The notes below the pieces were generated by a model. The model was not told the origin of the DNA. It saw only the letters and a list, made by a program, of their open reading frames with translations, and did no database searches. Shown piece by piece: positions 23,711-33,345 of a stretch of DNA of 64,000 bases (positions are counted from its first letter, which is position 1; the number at the start of each line of letters is the position of its first letter). Location of the stretch: contig NW_026252128.1 of assembly GCF_025399195.1 (NCBI RefSeq), positions 1 to 64,000 on the forward strand, read 5' to 3'. The DNA comes from Umbelopsis ramanniana AG. Its lineage: Eukaryota > Mucoromycota > Umbelopsidomycetes > Umbelopsidales > Umbelopsidaceae. A program made the translations under genes and the position numbers.

Positions 23711-25305
23711 TTAGTATTGAGGCAAGACTTGGTACAAAAATTGTGACAAGTGATGTGCTGAAGCACGTTGGAGCAATTCACTTTGGACATGTGCATCGAT
23801 TTCCTGTGTGGGGGGTAGAGGGGAGATGTCAGTTAGGAGAAGGAGTGGGGAGGCAACGAAACCTGTTGTGAACAACTTACATAGAGAACATCTCTTGCAG
23901 AGGGTCTGGTTCGTGGGTCTTCTTCAAGAAGCCAAGCAACCAACCCGCGCATGTACATGGTGGGATAGCTGTAGGTGAATGTAGGAGAGGGTTCACTAAG
24001 AACAACATCGAAGAGTTCTTCTTCATCCTTGATCAGATAATGAGGAGGAACTCGATCCATCATTTCAATGATGGTGATACCAAGTGACCACATGTCAATT
24101 CTCTCGTTATAATATTGCTCACGAATCACCTCAGGGGCCATCCATTTGCTTGTGCCAAGACGATCCCGATGTCGCTTATTGGTACGGGCGGAAAGACCAA
24201 AGTCAGCCAGCTTTACTTCGCCATTCCAGCCCAGTAGCAAGTTTTCACATTTGACATCACGATGAAGGAATCCCTTGTCGTGAAGGAAAGCAAGTGCTTT
24301 GAGGGTTTCAGTTGTGATATAGACAACATAGGCTTCTGGTATGCCTCGTTGGCAAAGTACGGAAAATACTGAGCAACGCATAAGATCCATAGCCATCCAG
24401 ACATCGTTCTTCCACACAGATACTTCGCGAAGACGAATCAAATTTTGATGTCCAGTAGCCATAATGCGAAGTTCACGTAAGATGGCTGCACGGTATTCTC
24501 GATCAGGGTCCAGACGACAGCGCTTGATGGCCAGTTGCAGATTATTTCGCTTGCGATGTGTGGCTCGTACAACGGATCCATTGACACCAGTTCCAATTTC
24601 GCTGAAACCTTGATACAATGAACGTGGGTCGGTTGATGCTACGGCAAATTTGGGTAATGCCTTTCGAATTCTTGCTTCGAAATCATTTTTACGAACCACA
24701 GGTTCCAGGGTTGGAATGGTGGCATGAGCGCTAGGAGGGTACCATGGACGCTATAGGGTCAGATGAGAGACAAACAATGGGGGGGGGGTTTTAAGTATAA
24801 TGGCCTTGTCAGCATGAATACGCCTGTTTGAAATTCTTTTTATCTATACCTTTGATACATTTTTGCTTGGATTGTACGCTCTCAATGTAGTGGCCAATTC
24901 CGATGGCATCAAGGCAGGCTTCAAGAAAGCTTTACCAAGAATATCCGGAATTTCGCAGTTACCTGGTGGTCTCCAGATTTCCTAGAAAACATCATATTGG
25001 TTAGGGACAAACAATTCGCAACACTTGGGGTAAAAGAAAAACAAGATGATCACGGAAAGCAATCAGCTGATAAAGATATTAACCTGTTTGAGATGAGATC
25101 CGGAAGAATTCGTGCTTCTAGAAAGTGAAGCTGTGTGTTTTAATGATCCAGTAGTGCATCGACGCTGTGCCTTGGCATCTACTCCGGAGAGCTGGGATGT
25201 GGTGGACGGTTCGCTTTTTGACTGCCGCATACTTTGTCGGCCATGCTGGCTAGATTGGATATTTCCAAGAGACGACTGTTTTCTTAAGTTTGTTCCAGAC
25301 AACAT
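23711..25305 (-). CDS. STE20/PAK-like serine/threonine kinase without visible CRIB
   Basis: Minus-strand exons 25084-25305, 24850-24981, 23881-24750 and 23711-23803 give 438 aa. Residues 1-75 are Ser/Gln-rich and disordered. Residues 76-150 hold a WRPPGNCEIPDILGKAFL block and RPWYPPSAH. The kinase domain spans about 165-425: GTGVNGSV (glycine loop), LAIKR (ATP lysine), HRDVKCENLL (catalytic loop), LADFGLS (Mg-binding DFG), GTSKWMAPEV (activation segment, typical of STE20/STE kinases) and DMWSLGITIIEM. All catalytic residues are present. No CRIB or PH motif is visible, so it may act independently of Cdc42. The last exon adds EIDAHVQSELL and is needed to complete the terminal helix. Closest class is STE20; MAP2K-like is the alternative. 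Confidence 0.85.
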
Positions 25306-26322
25306 TGGCTATGACAGAAACACGTTTCGTCAAAAGTGAAAATTATATATAAAGAGAAAAAAACAAAAGGGCGAAGAAAAGCAAAGAGCAAAGTGATACG
25401 CAGAGAGAATATAAAAAGGAAAAAAAAAGTGTTAGATAAGGTAACGCATCATCAGGAAGGGGGTAGCATCGATCCAAAAGTGACACTCACGCTGCGAAGA
25501 ATTGAGACACTCTCAGGGTCAAGGTTGATCATGAGAAGGGCAACAGTAGAAAAGGAGGGGACGAAAGGAAAGGAAAAAGATGAATAAGGAGGTTAAGGAT
25601 TGTCCTGTTTGAGTAAGGGCCGGATGAAATTTGGCTGAAGGATGGGAAGGGGGGAAGCGCTGTTATTTTCTGAGTAACAGCGTGGTGATGTGCAGGAGAT
25701 TGTCAGCCTTCAAAGTAGATTTTAGGTGAATGAAAGGAGGGTTAAAAAAACGCTTTGAAGGCTAGGAGGAGAGGAAAGAGTGAGAGAAAGAGAGAGAAAG
25801 GAAAAGAGAGAAAAATACTCACCTAAGCGCTTAAGCTGAGGACTTTTTTTTGGGCTGCTTCAAAAGTGGTATTTGCCCACCCTCCATTTTACCCATTTCA
25901 ACCACTTTTGCTACGCTGACCCCTTCCATCCCGACCGATGATTTGTTCTCTCGGCTTGTTTTTCCAAGAGTCATAAATATTAATTGAAGTGCTCCCAGCC
26001 TTTTTGATTGTCTGGCCAATAAGTACCTGCAGTTCATATATCAAATACATGGATGCCTAACTTTCGGTAATTTGGTACCGCCTACCTTGTGCGCAGCGTC
26101 GACGTCATCAAAGTGATCGAGCTTCAGGATGGGCTTCACCCTGCAGCCCCCGCATACTGTGGAATTTTTATAAATGGTAATGCGATAGACAATATCGTCT
26201 TTTATTTTCATCGTATTTTTTAACGAAACAGATTGAGAGTCCATCAAAGGCAATATGCTTAGCTACTCTTCTGTGCCATTTGACGAAGTCTTTGATTAGA
26301 GGACATAAAAAAAAAAAGAAAT
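25306..26322. other. kinase 5' flank and edge of transposon island
   Basis: 25340-25830 is strongly purine-rich (AG repeats), consistent with the 5' leader of the kinase gene, possibly with a leader intron (GTGAGT on the minus strand near 25815). From about 26040 short minus-strand frames occur downstream of the Fanzor remnant. They are unrecognised. Confidence 0.4.
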
Positions 26323-26790
26323 CTAGTTATAGTTTTCTATCCTACGCGAGCGTGGCCGCTTGCATGACGTTATTGACATGCACACTTGGTGGATGGGGAA
26401 CGGAAGCATTGAAAGGAGGATCTGGGCGATCCACTTGGTAGACCAATTGATACCCAAAAAAGCCATGTTCCTCGTAGCGTTGACATCTCGGTTCCAGATT
26501 ATACGACAAATATTATTGGTACATCTGCGTACAAAATGGTGGACTCCAACGATGGCAGCTTCTTGCTGGGTTGCCACACCACACATCTTGATAGGAGCGT
26601 GACATTGGGAGCACACCTGGCTGGTGTTAAACTCCCCAATTATCAAGACGGTGGCATTATGAACGTTCCTGAGTCGATTCTCGAAATAAAACCATCGTGT
26701 AGGAGAGGGTGGGTGACCTGGTGATGAAGGGTTCGCGCATAGGTGAGCGATGGGAGATTGGATAGTTAGTAGAAGTGACAGTGACAGGTT
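26323..26790 (-). pseudogene. Fanzor (eukaryotic TnpB-like) C-terminal remnant
   Basis: Minus-strand translation keeps the end of an OrfB/TnpB-family nuclease. It has a SPGHPPSPTRW stretch before the EFNTSQVCSQCH segment, then the zinc ribbon (CSQC and CTNNIC) and the WNRDVNATRNM motif carrying the RuvC-III aspartate. The RuvC-I and RuvC-II regions are absent, and the frame stops just upstream, so no active nuclease can be made. TnpB and Fanzor proteins are RNA-guided DNA nucleases carried by transposons. The order of motifs is diagnostic for the family. The 3' side, where a guide RNA would be encoded in intact elements, is AT-rich and shows no obvious conserved structure. Confidence 0.75.
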
Positions 26791-27118
26791 GAGCAGCTAA
26801 GCGATTAGCTTCTCGACGTTGTCTTTGTTTGGCCAGGCTGAGCAGTTTACGTTGTTTTGTGATAGGACCAACGGTGACGGGAATGTACTTGAGTGAAGGC
26901 TGAAACTCGTCGTCCGAGAGGCTGATGCGGTCGTTTTCAATAAGGTACTGAGTGAGAGCTTCCTGGGAAGCAAGAAGAGCGGTAATTTTTTTTTGCGTTT
27001 TTGATATTTTTGCGGGGACTCTGCGTCCTCCGTTGCCATTACCGTCTGACGGGACATACGACCCATCAGAACCGGCATAGCTCGAGTCCGAGGTACTGCT
27101 ATCTGTCTTGGAAGACAT
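26791..27118 (-). pseudogene. unrecognised open segment between DIRS and Fanzor debris
   Basis: A minus-strand frame starts at an ATG (27116-27118) with a Ser/Asp-rich head (MSSKTDSSTSDSSYAG). A basic helical region follows (KISKTQKKITALL ... LAKQRQRREANRLA), then about 40 residues that overlap the Fanzor segment in another frame. It could be the N-terminal head of the same Fanzor protein with its middle deleted, or a piece of another element. Only the open frame and basic composition are seen. Confidence 0.35.
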
Positions 27119-27960
27119 TTGGCAGGATCGGACAGGTAAAATAGGGTGTATTGATGATCCATCCAAGATTCCTCAGTTGGATCACTAGCGCTCAGGTTTG
27201 GGACTGAGCTAATTCCTGAGATTCGGCGACCAGAATCCAATCGTCCAGGTAAGCGGATATCCGTATGCCCTGTTGTCGTGCCTATTGAAGAATCGGTTTG
27301 GTGAGACGAGTGAATAGCCAGGGAACGACGGAGAGACCAAAGGGGGTGGTCCGAAATTGAAAGGTGTGTCCTTCCCAGCGGAAACGAGGGTACTTCCGAA
27401 ACTGTTTGTGTATCAGGATGTGTAGAAACGCATCGGAAAGATCCACTGAGGTGAAAAAGTCGTCCCGATTGATCAGTTTGATTACTTGTTGGATATTTTC
27501 CATCTTGAAATGTGGGCACTCGACAAATTGGTTCAAAGATCGCAGGTTGAAGACGGAGCGGAAACCTCCACTCTTCTTGGGAAAGAGGAACATTCGGCTG
27601 AAGAAGCTGGGATATTCCGACCCCTGGACTGGTTCTATGGCACGTTTGTGGAGTAAGTCGGCGATCACTTGTCGTAATAGGCGGCGTTGTTCGACGTTGT
27701 ATGGGACAGTAGGTATGGGTGTACGGGATAATGGGGGACGGCTTTGGAAATGAATTCTGAAGCCGTCGCGGATGACCGAGTGAATCCATTTGCTGTCGGT
27801 CAATCGAGCCCAAGCGAGGAAGAAGCGTTCAAGGCGACCGCCTGATGTCGGTTGTTGTTTGGATTGCTGTTGTGATTGTTGCTCGAGCTGCTGCGGAAAG
27901 GTCGCGGGTTTGTGACTGAACGAGCTTGACTGTTGCTGGTGTTGTTCCAGCGGCGTGTCT
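27119..27960 (-). pseudogene. DIRS-type reverse transcriptase remnant
   Basis: The minus strand encodes an RT of the DIRS (tyrosine-recombinase) retroelement type: a WIHSVIRDGFRIHF entry block, FFSRMFLFPKKSGGFRSVF, LRSLNQFVECPHFKMENI, DDFFTSVDLSDAF, FRWEGHTFQFRTTPFGLS and the active-site AYLDDWILVA. The reading frame is interrupted by a stop between LTKPILQ and ARQQGIRIS (27282-27284) and by another after SQELAQSQT, so it is dead. A Gln/Ser-rich segment precedes the RT. No recombinase, RNase H or terminal repeats are found nearby, so both ends are lost. It adjoins gypsy-type sequence upstream and Fanzor-type sequence downstream without gap. Confidence 0.8.
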
Positions 27961-27984
27961 GGTTGGGAGTTGATACGTTGGAGG

Positions 27985-28535
27985 CAGGAGGTACGTCTAA
28001 CGGAACCATGGGAGCCTTGTGCGTGGCACGGTCCCGACCAGCTGCCATTTGGCAAGGTAAACAATGCTTCGACCATTGTTCAATGTCCTTGCGCATGTTG
28101 GGCCACCAAAGCATGCAAGATCGCCAACAACTCACGCTCCTGTGCCGGATAGTTCCTTTCGGCTGACGACAACTTCTTGGACTCGAAAGCCACTGGTTGC
28201 CAACGATTTTAGGAGTCAGTTTGGGATAGGACCACACCTATTCCGAAATCTGATGCGTCCGTCTCTATTCGCCACGGCTGGTTCGGATTTGGTGTAAGTA
28301 AAACTGGAGCGCTTATTAGCTTCTGCTTCAGGGTTCGGAATGCTGCTTCACAACCGTCGTCCCAAATGACCGATCTCATCTTTGTGCCTTGGCCCCTGGT
28401 CAAATCGGTAAGCGGTGCCGCTATGCTGGCGAAATCCTTTATGAACTGGTGGTAGTAGTCAGCTACTCCTATGAATTGGCGCACCTCATGGATATTCGTA
28501 GGTTGTGGCCACCGTTGTTGACTGTCTTTACCCAA
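27985..28535 (-). pseudogene. Ty3/gypsy pol remnant with internal deletion
   Basis: Minus-strand translation gives the end of a gypsy RT and start of RNase H (EVRQFIGVADYYHQFIKDF, APLTDLTRG, FRTLKQKLISAPVL, WRIETDASDFGIGVVLSQ), then one in-frame stop (28209-28211). The RNase H continues with VAFESKKLSSAERNYPAQE. It jumps near 28107 directly to the zinc-binding head of the integrase (WWPNMRKDIEQWSKHCLPCQ) in another frame. Most of RNase H and the integrase core are missing. It is a decayed LTR retrotransposon; no LTRs were recognised. Confidence 0.85.
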
Positions 28536-28903
28536 AGTTTATTCATAGGTTCGCAGTGGGTGGCGACATGCATATTTTAAATTTGTCAGATAGTTCTAAG
28601 CGAGATATGTAATGACCTGTGGTGCTGGTTGAGGGCTGGCGATAGCGTAAGAGCCTATCACCCAGCGAAACAAAGTATTGTATGTTGTCATGAGCTCATC
28701 CGGCACGTAATGGTGGTCTTGACCAGTGGGAGATCCATTTTGGACAATCAAGAAAAGACAGCGGATGAGTGTTTGGTTGATCTCAGTAAAGTCGAATTTC
28801 TCTCAACGTTTTTCTGAACATGCAGTTGAATTAGCCTCGAGATTGGTAACATGTTTTTGTGACATGAGTGACAACAACCGCGTTTTCTCCAGCGGTGGAG
28901 TGT
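28536..28903. other. transposon island, no gene
   Basis: Upstream flank of the gypsy remnant. RT motifs that should precede it are absent, so the element is truncated here. Nothing else is recognised. Confidence 0.4.
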
Positions 28904-29263
28904 TTAGAATTTTTCTGAAACCACATTTGTACACTTTGTGTTCTTCATCCATTTATCACGTATATGGTCATCCCCTGGTGGAGTATCCTCTGGTGGGGCT
29001 GGAGGCTCGTCCCCAGGTGCACCATCTGGTATTACGCTTTTTGCTATGGGCACACCTGGAAGTGGCCTCATTGGTGGTGGAGCTTTGCTATGTGGTGGTT
29101 TGTACAAAGGGCACGCCTTGCTGGAAGATCTCGTATGGCCATATTGATTGCAGGCTTTGTAGAACAAGCTCTCTGAACAGGAGCATTCGTGAACATGACC
29201 AAGCGGATACGGTTGGAATGACGGGTATCGTAGAGAAAAACATTGAATCGCGTTTTGTAGCAA
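28904..29263 (-). pseudogene. zinc-knuckle/Pro-rich fragment, probably transposon-derived
   Basis: A minus-strand open frame of 119 codons has an N-terminal Cys/His patch ending GHTRSSSKACPLYKP, then a Pro/Asp-rich tail. Similar CxxC-GHxRxSSxxCP knuckles are common in proteins encoded by mobile elements. The first knuckle cysteine appears altered. The position next to gypsy and DIRS debris supports a mobile origin. Gene identity is not established. Confidence 0.35.
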
Positions 29264-30266
29264 TCGCCTAGTAGGATTGCTTTCTCCTTTACAACTATAC
29301 TCTTATTTTACCTCTTACTTTTGATCTTTGCAAAGTCTAAACTTCATATCTCAATCGCTATATTCTTCGTAACTGAAAGAATAGCATTCAACATAACTGT
29401 CCATCTCGTTCGCCAAAAACTTACATGTCTTCTTCGATCGTGTATAGAGTGAAGACTCCTTTACGATTCCCTTGTTATCAAGTTATGGCGTTTATAATGA
29501 GTGGTCTCAATGCTAAAACAATGGATAATGAAGATACGTGCCATGATACGGAAATTTGTCTGCCCTGACAAATCACGTCCATCATGGGTCACCTTGTGCC
29601 GTCCCAAGAGGAGAGGAGGTGCTGGCCATAGATAAATCAAGTGGGAGCTAAAAATGAGGTTTATGTACCATTCGTATTACTTTATTCAATTTAATTTTAT
29701 TCAGTAAGCTAGCTGGTCTAGTAACTTATTCTTTCACTACAACTTCTCATTTAGTATTTTAAACAGTAGAATTTAGCCATGCATCATGCCCACCAAATTA
29801 ATGTCTCTCTACGGAATACAGAGTCCTCTGTATCTCCACTTCTAAAGACTCTCTTCACGGCATACACTGTTTATGTCTCTATCTCCAACGCCTGAAGAGG
29901 TCACCCTCTCCGGGTGAAGAAACCTCGAAGAAAAAAAAGTAAAAAGCAAGTGATGAAGGTAAGAATTTACATCGTTCAAACCGACCAAGCTTCAGGCTGT
30001 ATGAGACTTGCTGAATTAGTTTTATTGCTAAAGCTTCTGTCGTCAGGTCTATCCCACATGTCAACTAAAGGCAAACACGTCAGTTTGATGGTACGATACA
30101 AATTTTAATTCAATTAAAGTCATTGACGTTTCTTCTCCAACTAAAATCTTGTTCAACAGGACTACTGACAACTTCTACTGAAACCGCAATAACGTCTGCT
30201 TTAGCAACGTTTCAAGGTACCTTCAAGGACGATACCATTGCTTTTTGTCCTTTCATCCATTACTAA
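29264..30266. other. AT-rich island sequence with a hairpin
   Basis: No gene is recognised. A short stem-loop lies at 29536-29578. A 64-codon frame at 29914-30108 has no recognisable features. Confidence 0.35.
29536..29578. repeat. interrupted inverted repeat (hairpin)
   Basis: Inner stem ATTTGTC/GACAAAT with a 6-nt loop, flanked by ACGTG and CACGT arms. Readable directly. It may be a decayed terminal repeat of a small element. Confidence 0.4.
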
Positions 30267-30485
30267 GGGTACACACCGTAGCACCAGTCTATTCTTCCTC
30301 TTCCTCCGCAGTTCCTACTGCCTCCACATCTGCACAAGGTATTTTGAAACAGGTGTCATCACGATATACGGTATTGATGAGTATCTTACTAACGGTACAC
30401 ACTAAAGTACCAACTTTCTCCTCTTCTTCTTCCTCCACCGCTGTTCCTACTGAATCTATATCTGCATCCTCACATCTACACAAGG
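30267..30485 (+). repeat. two imperfect copies of a Ser/Thr-rich coding-like segment
   Basis: 30267-30339 and 30394-30485 are related. Both begin GGTACACAC, run through a CT-rich stretch and TTCCTACTG, and end CACAAGG. In one forward frame they read VHTVAPVYSSSSSAVPT and VHTKVPTFSSSSSSTAVPT. This may be a fragment of a Ser/Thr-rich wall or mucin-like protein, or a duplicated exon. No full gene could be built around it. Confidence 0.45.
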
Positions 30486-30737
30486 AATTTCACACAAATG
30501 CTCCCTCCTGTAAAAGTGATTTTCTCTTGTAAACCTATGTATAACAATTTGTTTTTTTAAACTTAACTCATGCTATTCTTAGGAAGCTCCTGATGTTTGT
30601 AACTTTATTATGGCTATGTATTATAAAACGCACATTGTAAAGAATAAGTAAATAGCCAAAGGCACATATGGCGGTTATAGATTGAATCTAGCTTTATGTG
30701 TTTCCCCTATAAGTGCTTTCATATTAGCAGCTTATTT

Positions 30738-31400
30738 CTATTTCAATTTCGAATTGAGAAACAAGCTTACCAAGGCAAAGAAGATAGTGAAAGGTATCTG
30801 TCTTTGTGTCAAGATTGATTTGCAGTACTTTTCAACGCTACCGGCAAGCTCGGCAGTGGAGCCATTTACTGGGTTATGCGTGGCCTCTAGCACTAGTGGG
30901 GACATGGTCTCACGGCGAGAAGGCATGAGAGAAGAGTTATCCCGCGACAATGGGATTGCAGGACAACGGTGCTGCTGGTCAGCACCGTCATTAGCGGCAG
31001 CCAAACGAAAAGGAGAGGACGGAGCCGACGAAGCGAAAAATGCAGCAGAAGAGCGGTGGCCACGGGAAGGGCTGGAAGAAAAGCGACCACGCACAGCAGC
31101 CGCATGTATGCAGCTGAGCGCAGAAGCAGAAGACACGCAGTTACGCAAAGGAACTGGCGAAGGGACTCTGAGAAGAGTCACTGGTGACGGAGGGAAAAGT
31201 TCCATATCACTGCAGTACTCATAGCCCATGACTGGACATTGAGGCACCCCAAGCTCAATTGGATTATCAACGTCCATTGGATCGTAGTCAAGGGGGAAAA
31301 GGTCGATAGCCATCTTTCGCGGGCGCCATTGAAAGGGCTTGCGGGGTTGACGAGGGCGAGAAGGTCGGTAAAGCGGGTAAGGCTGCGATTTCTGTAGCAA
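30738..31400 (-). CDS. hypothetical protein, 220 codons, in transposon island
   Basis: A single open minus-strand frame in a patch of higher GC than its surroundings. The N-terminal third is Pro/Arg-rich with an acidic LDYDPMDVDNPIELG stretch. The middle is Ser/Ala-rich. The end is hydrophobic (FTIFFALVSLFLNSKLK), possibly read through into non-coding sequence. A second in-frame methionine at MAIDLFPLDYDPM is a likelier start. The other strand is also open over much of this length, which is expected for GC-rich sequence. No family is recognised, and a mobile-element origin is likely given the neighbours. Confidence 0.35.
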   Translation of the reverse strand: MLQKSQPYPLYRPSRPRQPRKPFQWRPRKMAIDLFPLDYDPMDVDNPIELGVPQCPVMGYEYCSDMELFPPSPVTLLRVPSPVPLRNCVSSASALSCIHAAAVRGRFSSSPSRGHRSSAAFFASSAPSSPFRLAAANDGADQQHRCPAIPLSRDNSSLMPSRRETMSPLVLEATHNPVNGSTAELAGSVEKYCKSILTQRQIPFTIFFALVSLFLNSKLK

Positions 31401-33345
31401 ATATCGCTTTAAAGCGATGATGTAGGCTCGCTGTGATTTCTTCGAAATTAGAAAAACTCGAGAGTCAAAGACAAGGAAGGAAAAAAAAAAGAATTTTGGC
31501 GGGCAGTTTATATGTAAAACCTGCTTTCAAATTTATGCATATACACTATCCTCATCATTATATACGACAGACTTATGTTACCATCCTAAAAGTTCTGATC
31601 TCTGGCAGTCATCATACATCATCCGTCAACGCCCTCCGGCAAACTCACCATTTCGGCTTTGATCTGCAAGGTTACATTATTGATGACAGAGTGGGCTATG
31701 ATATAACGCAGAGCATACTTCAGTTTCATAGAAACGACCGACAACCGAATAAGAAGATCTTTTTAAAGTTGCTGTAAATGGGCAATTTACCTCAAAGAAC
31801 TGCAATTAGCAGGTAAAGCTTTTTGAATACCTCAAAAAATCATTACTTGATGAGCTTTCAGATAACCTCTGCGCAACATACTCTCCATATCAATCTTGGA
31901 GAGCAGCGAAAAGAATATTCAACCTTTACTGAAATTCGCAGTTTGAACGGTATATAAAAAGCATGTCACTTCAATTGATTGATTTGTCAAACCAGTATAT
32001 TACTTATTTATTGCATGCCATCGTGAAATGGATCATGTGAGTTGATGTATGTAGCTTGAGGATGATTTCCGAAGCGGCCGTTTAGCATGAGCTTGCCTTT
32101 GAAACATCGAAATAGACCGCCGCCTTAAATTATGAAGTTCTTTACTATCATTGGACGATGTGAAAAACAGGTTGAATATCTTCGGTACGACGCGTATCCC
32201 TGAGCTCTGTAAGGAACGGAAAGTTTGCACAAAAATCGGTGTATATCAACTGATCCATAAGCGGTCATCCTTTTTCTACGTTACTCGTAGAATTTAGAGT
32301 GAACTCTAGCGAAGGAAGCTTTTCACTTATGCTTATTATTGAATTTAGCATACTAGCTGTTTCAATGCTGTGTAGAAGCCGTTAATAGAGATAAACACAG
32401 AAAATTTACCAAGGTCTTGTAGTAGAGGAAGATAAAGTACGTTGAGAACAAAACCATACTTCGGGACAGAATTGGAGAAACAGAGAGAGTCATAGAGTAG
32501 AGCGTAAAAGTCAGAAGAGAAACACGTAGACTAAGAAATCTGTCAGTAGAGGTTAGGAGACAAGGATCGTCTAAGTTTAGTTTTTGCCTACTCCAGTTTA
32601 ATATAGACGGACGTGGGTCTTCATATTACAATTGAGGAGAAGAAGTATTGTTCGAGTTTAACCTCAGGGAGCGGATACTGAGAGTTCTGTTCAAAAGAGC
32701 TCATGATCCTACGTGTGACTATCCATGATTTATGTTCGATTGAGCAATTATTTTACTGCAATATTCATGTTTCGAGCCTATGCATGCAAACCAGAGAGGC
32801 ACTGTAGTTTTGTAACATGTAGATACTTTCTCTGCTCGTCAGGGAGTGAGGGCCCCATACCGTATAACGTATGTTAGTGCTTCAAAAGCCATGACAACAA
32901 AACATCTTTCCTGAATGGAATCGTGAGTAAACGTGATATTAACGATCCTCAAGGAAAGAGAGAGAACAGGTGCTGTGCACTGAACAAAGCGATTATTACG
33001 TGAGAATATTGGAGGAGCTGTTACTCTTGAGTACAAAAAAGTCTTATATGTTACTGGAGTAACGAGGTGGATCTCAATGTTTTGGTGATATCGAAACGCT
33101 ACCATGCTCGATCTACACCAAGGGAAATTTCTTTTCAAGCCCAGAATCTAAAGCAACCTTCCTTCCACGGGTTACATCCAATCGCATGGCAAGGTTTTGT
33201 GCTTTTGGACCAATCATAGATAATTTTTATCGACAGCAGATCCAATCATACGCCAGTATGGATAATCAGTCACAACAATACTATTCCCAATTTTTTTTTT
33301 TTTTTGCGAGTTGGCACACCACTTCGACACTACCAGACATTCGAC
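31401..33345. other. gene-poor AT-rich stretch
   Basis: Nearly 2 kb with only short frames. No exon chain, RNA gene or terminal repeat is recognised. The last 100 bp hold a poly-T tract (33292-33306) before the Nop12 start. Confidence 0.45.

Noticed and set aside
26657-27813. Long minus-strand 338-codon frame overlapping the RT
   Set aside because: Alternative frame of the DIRS RT; it lacks any RT motif, while the other frame has them all.
27364-28166. Plus-strand frames of 63-129 codons
   Set aside because: They are antisense to the DIRS and gypsy coding remnants, which carry clear RT motifs.
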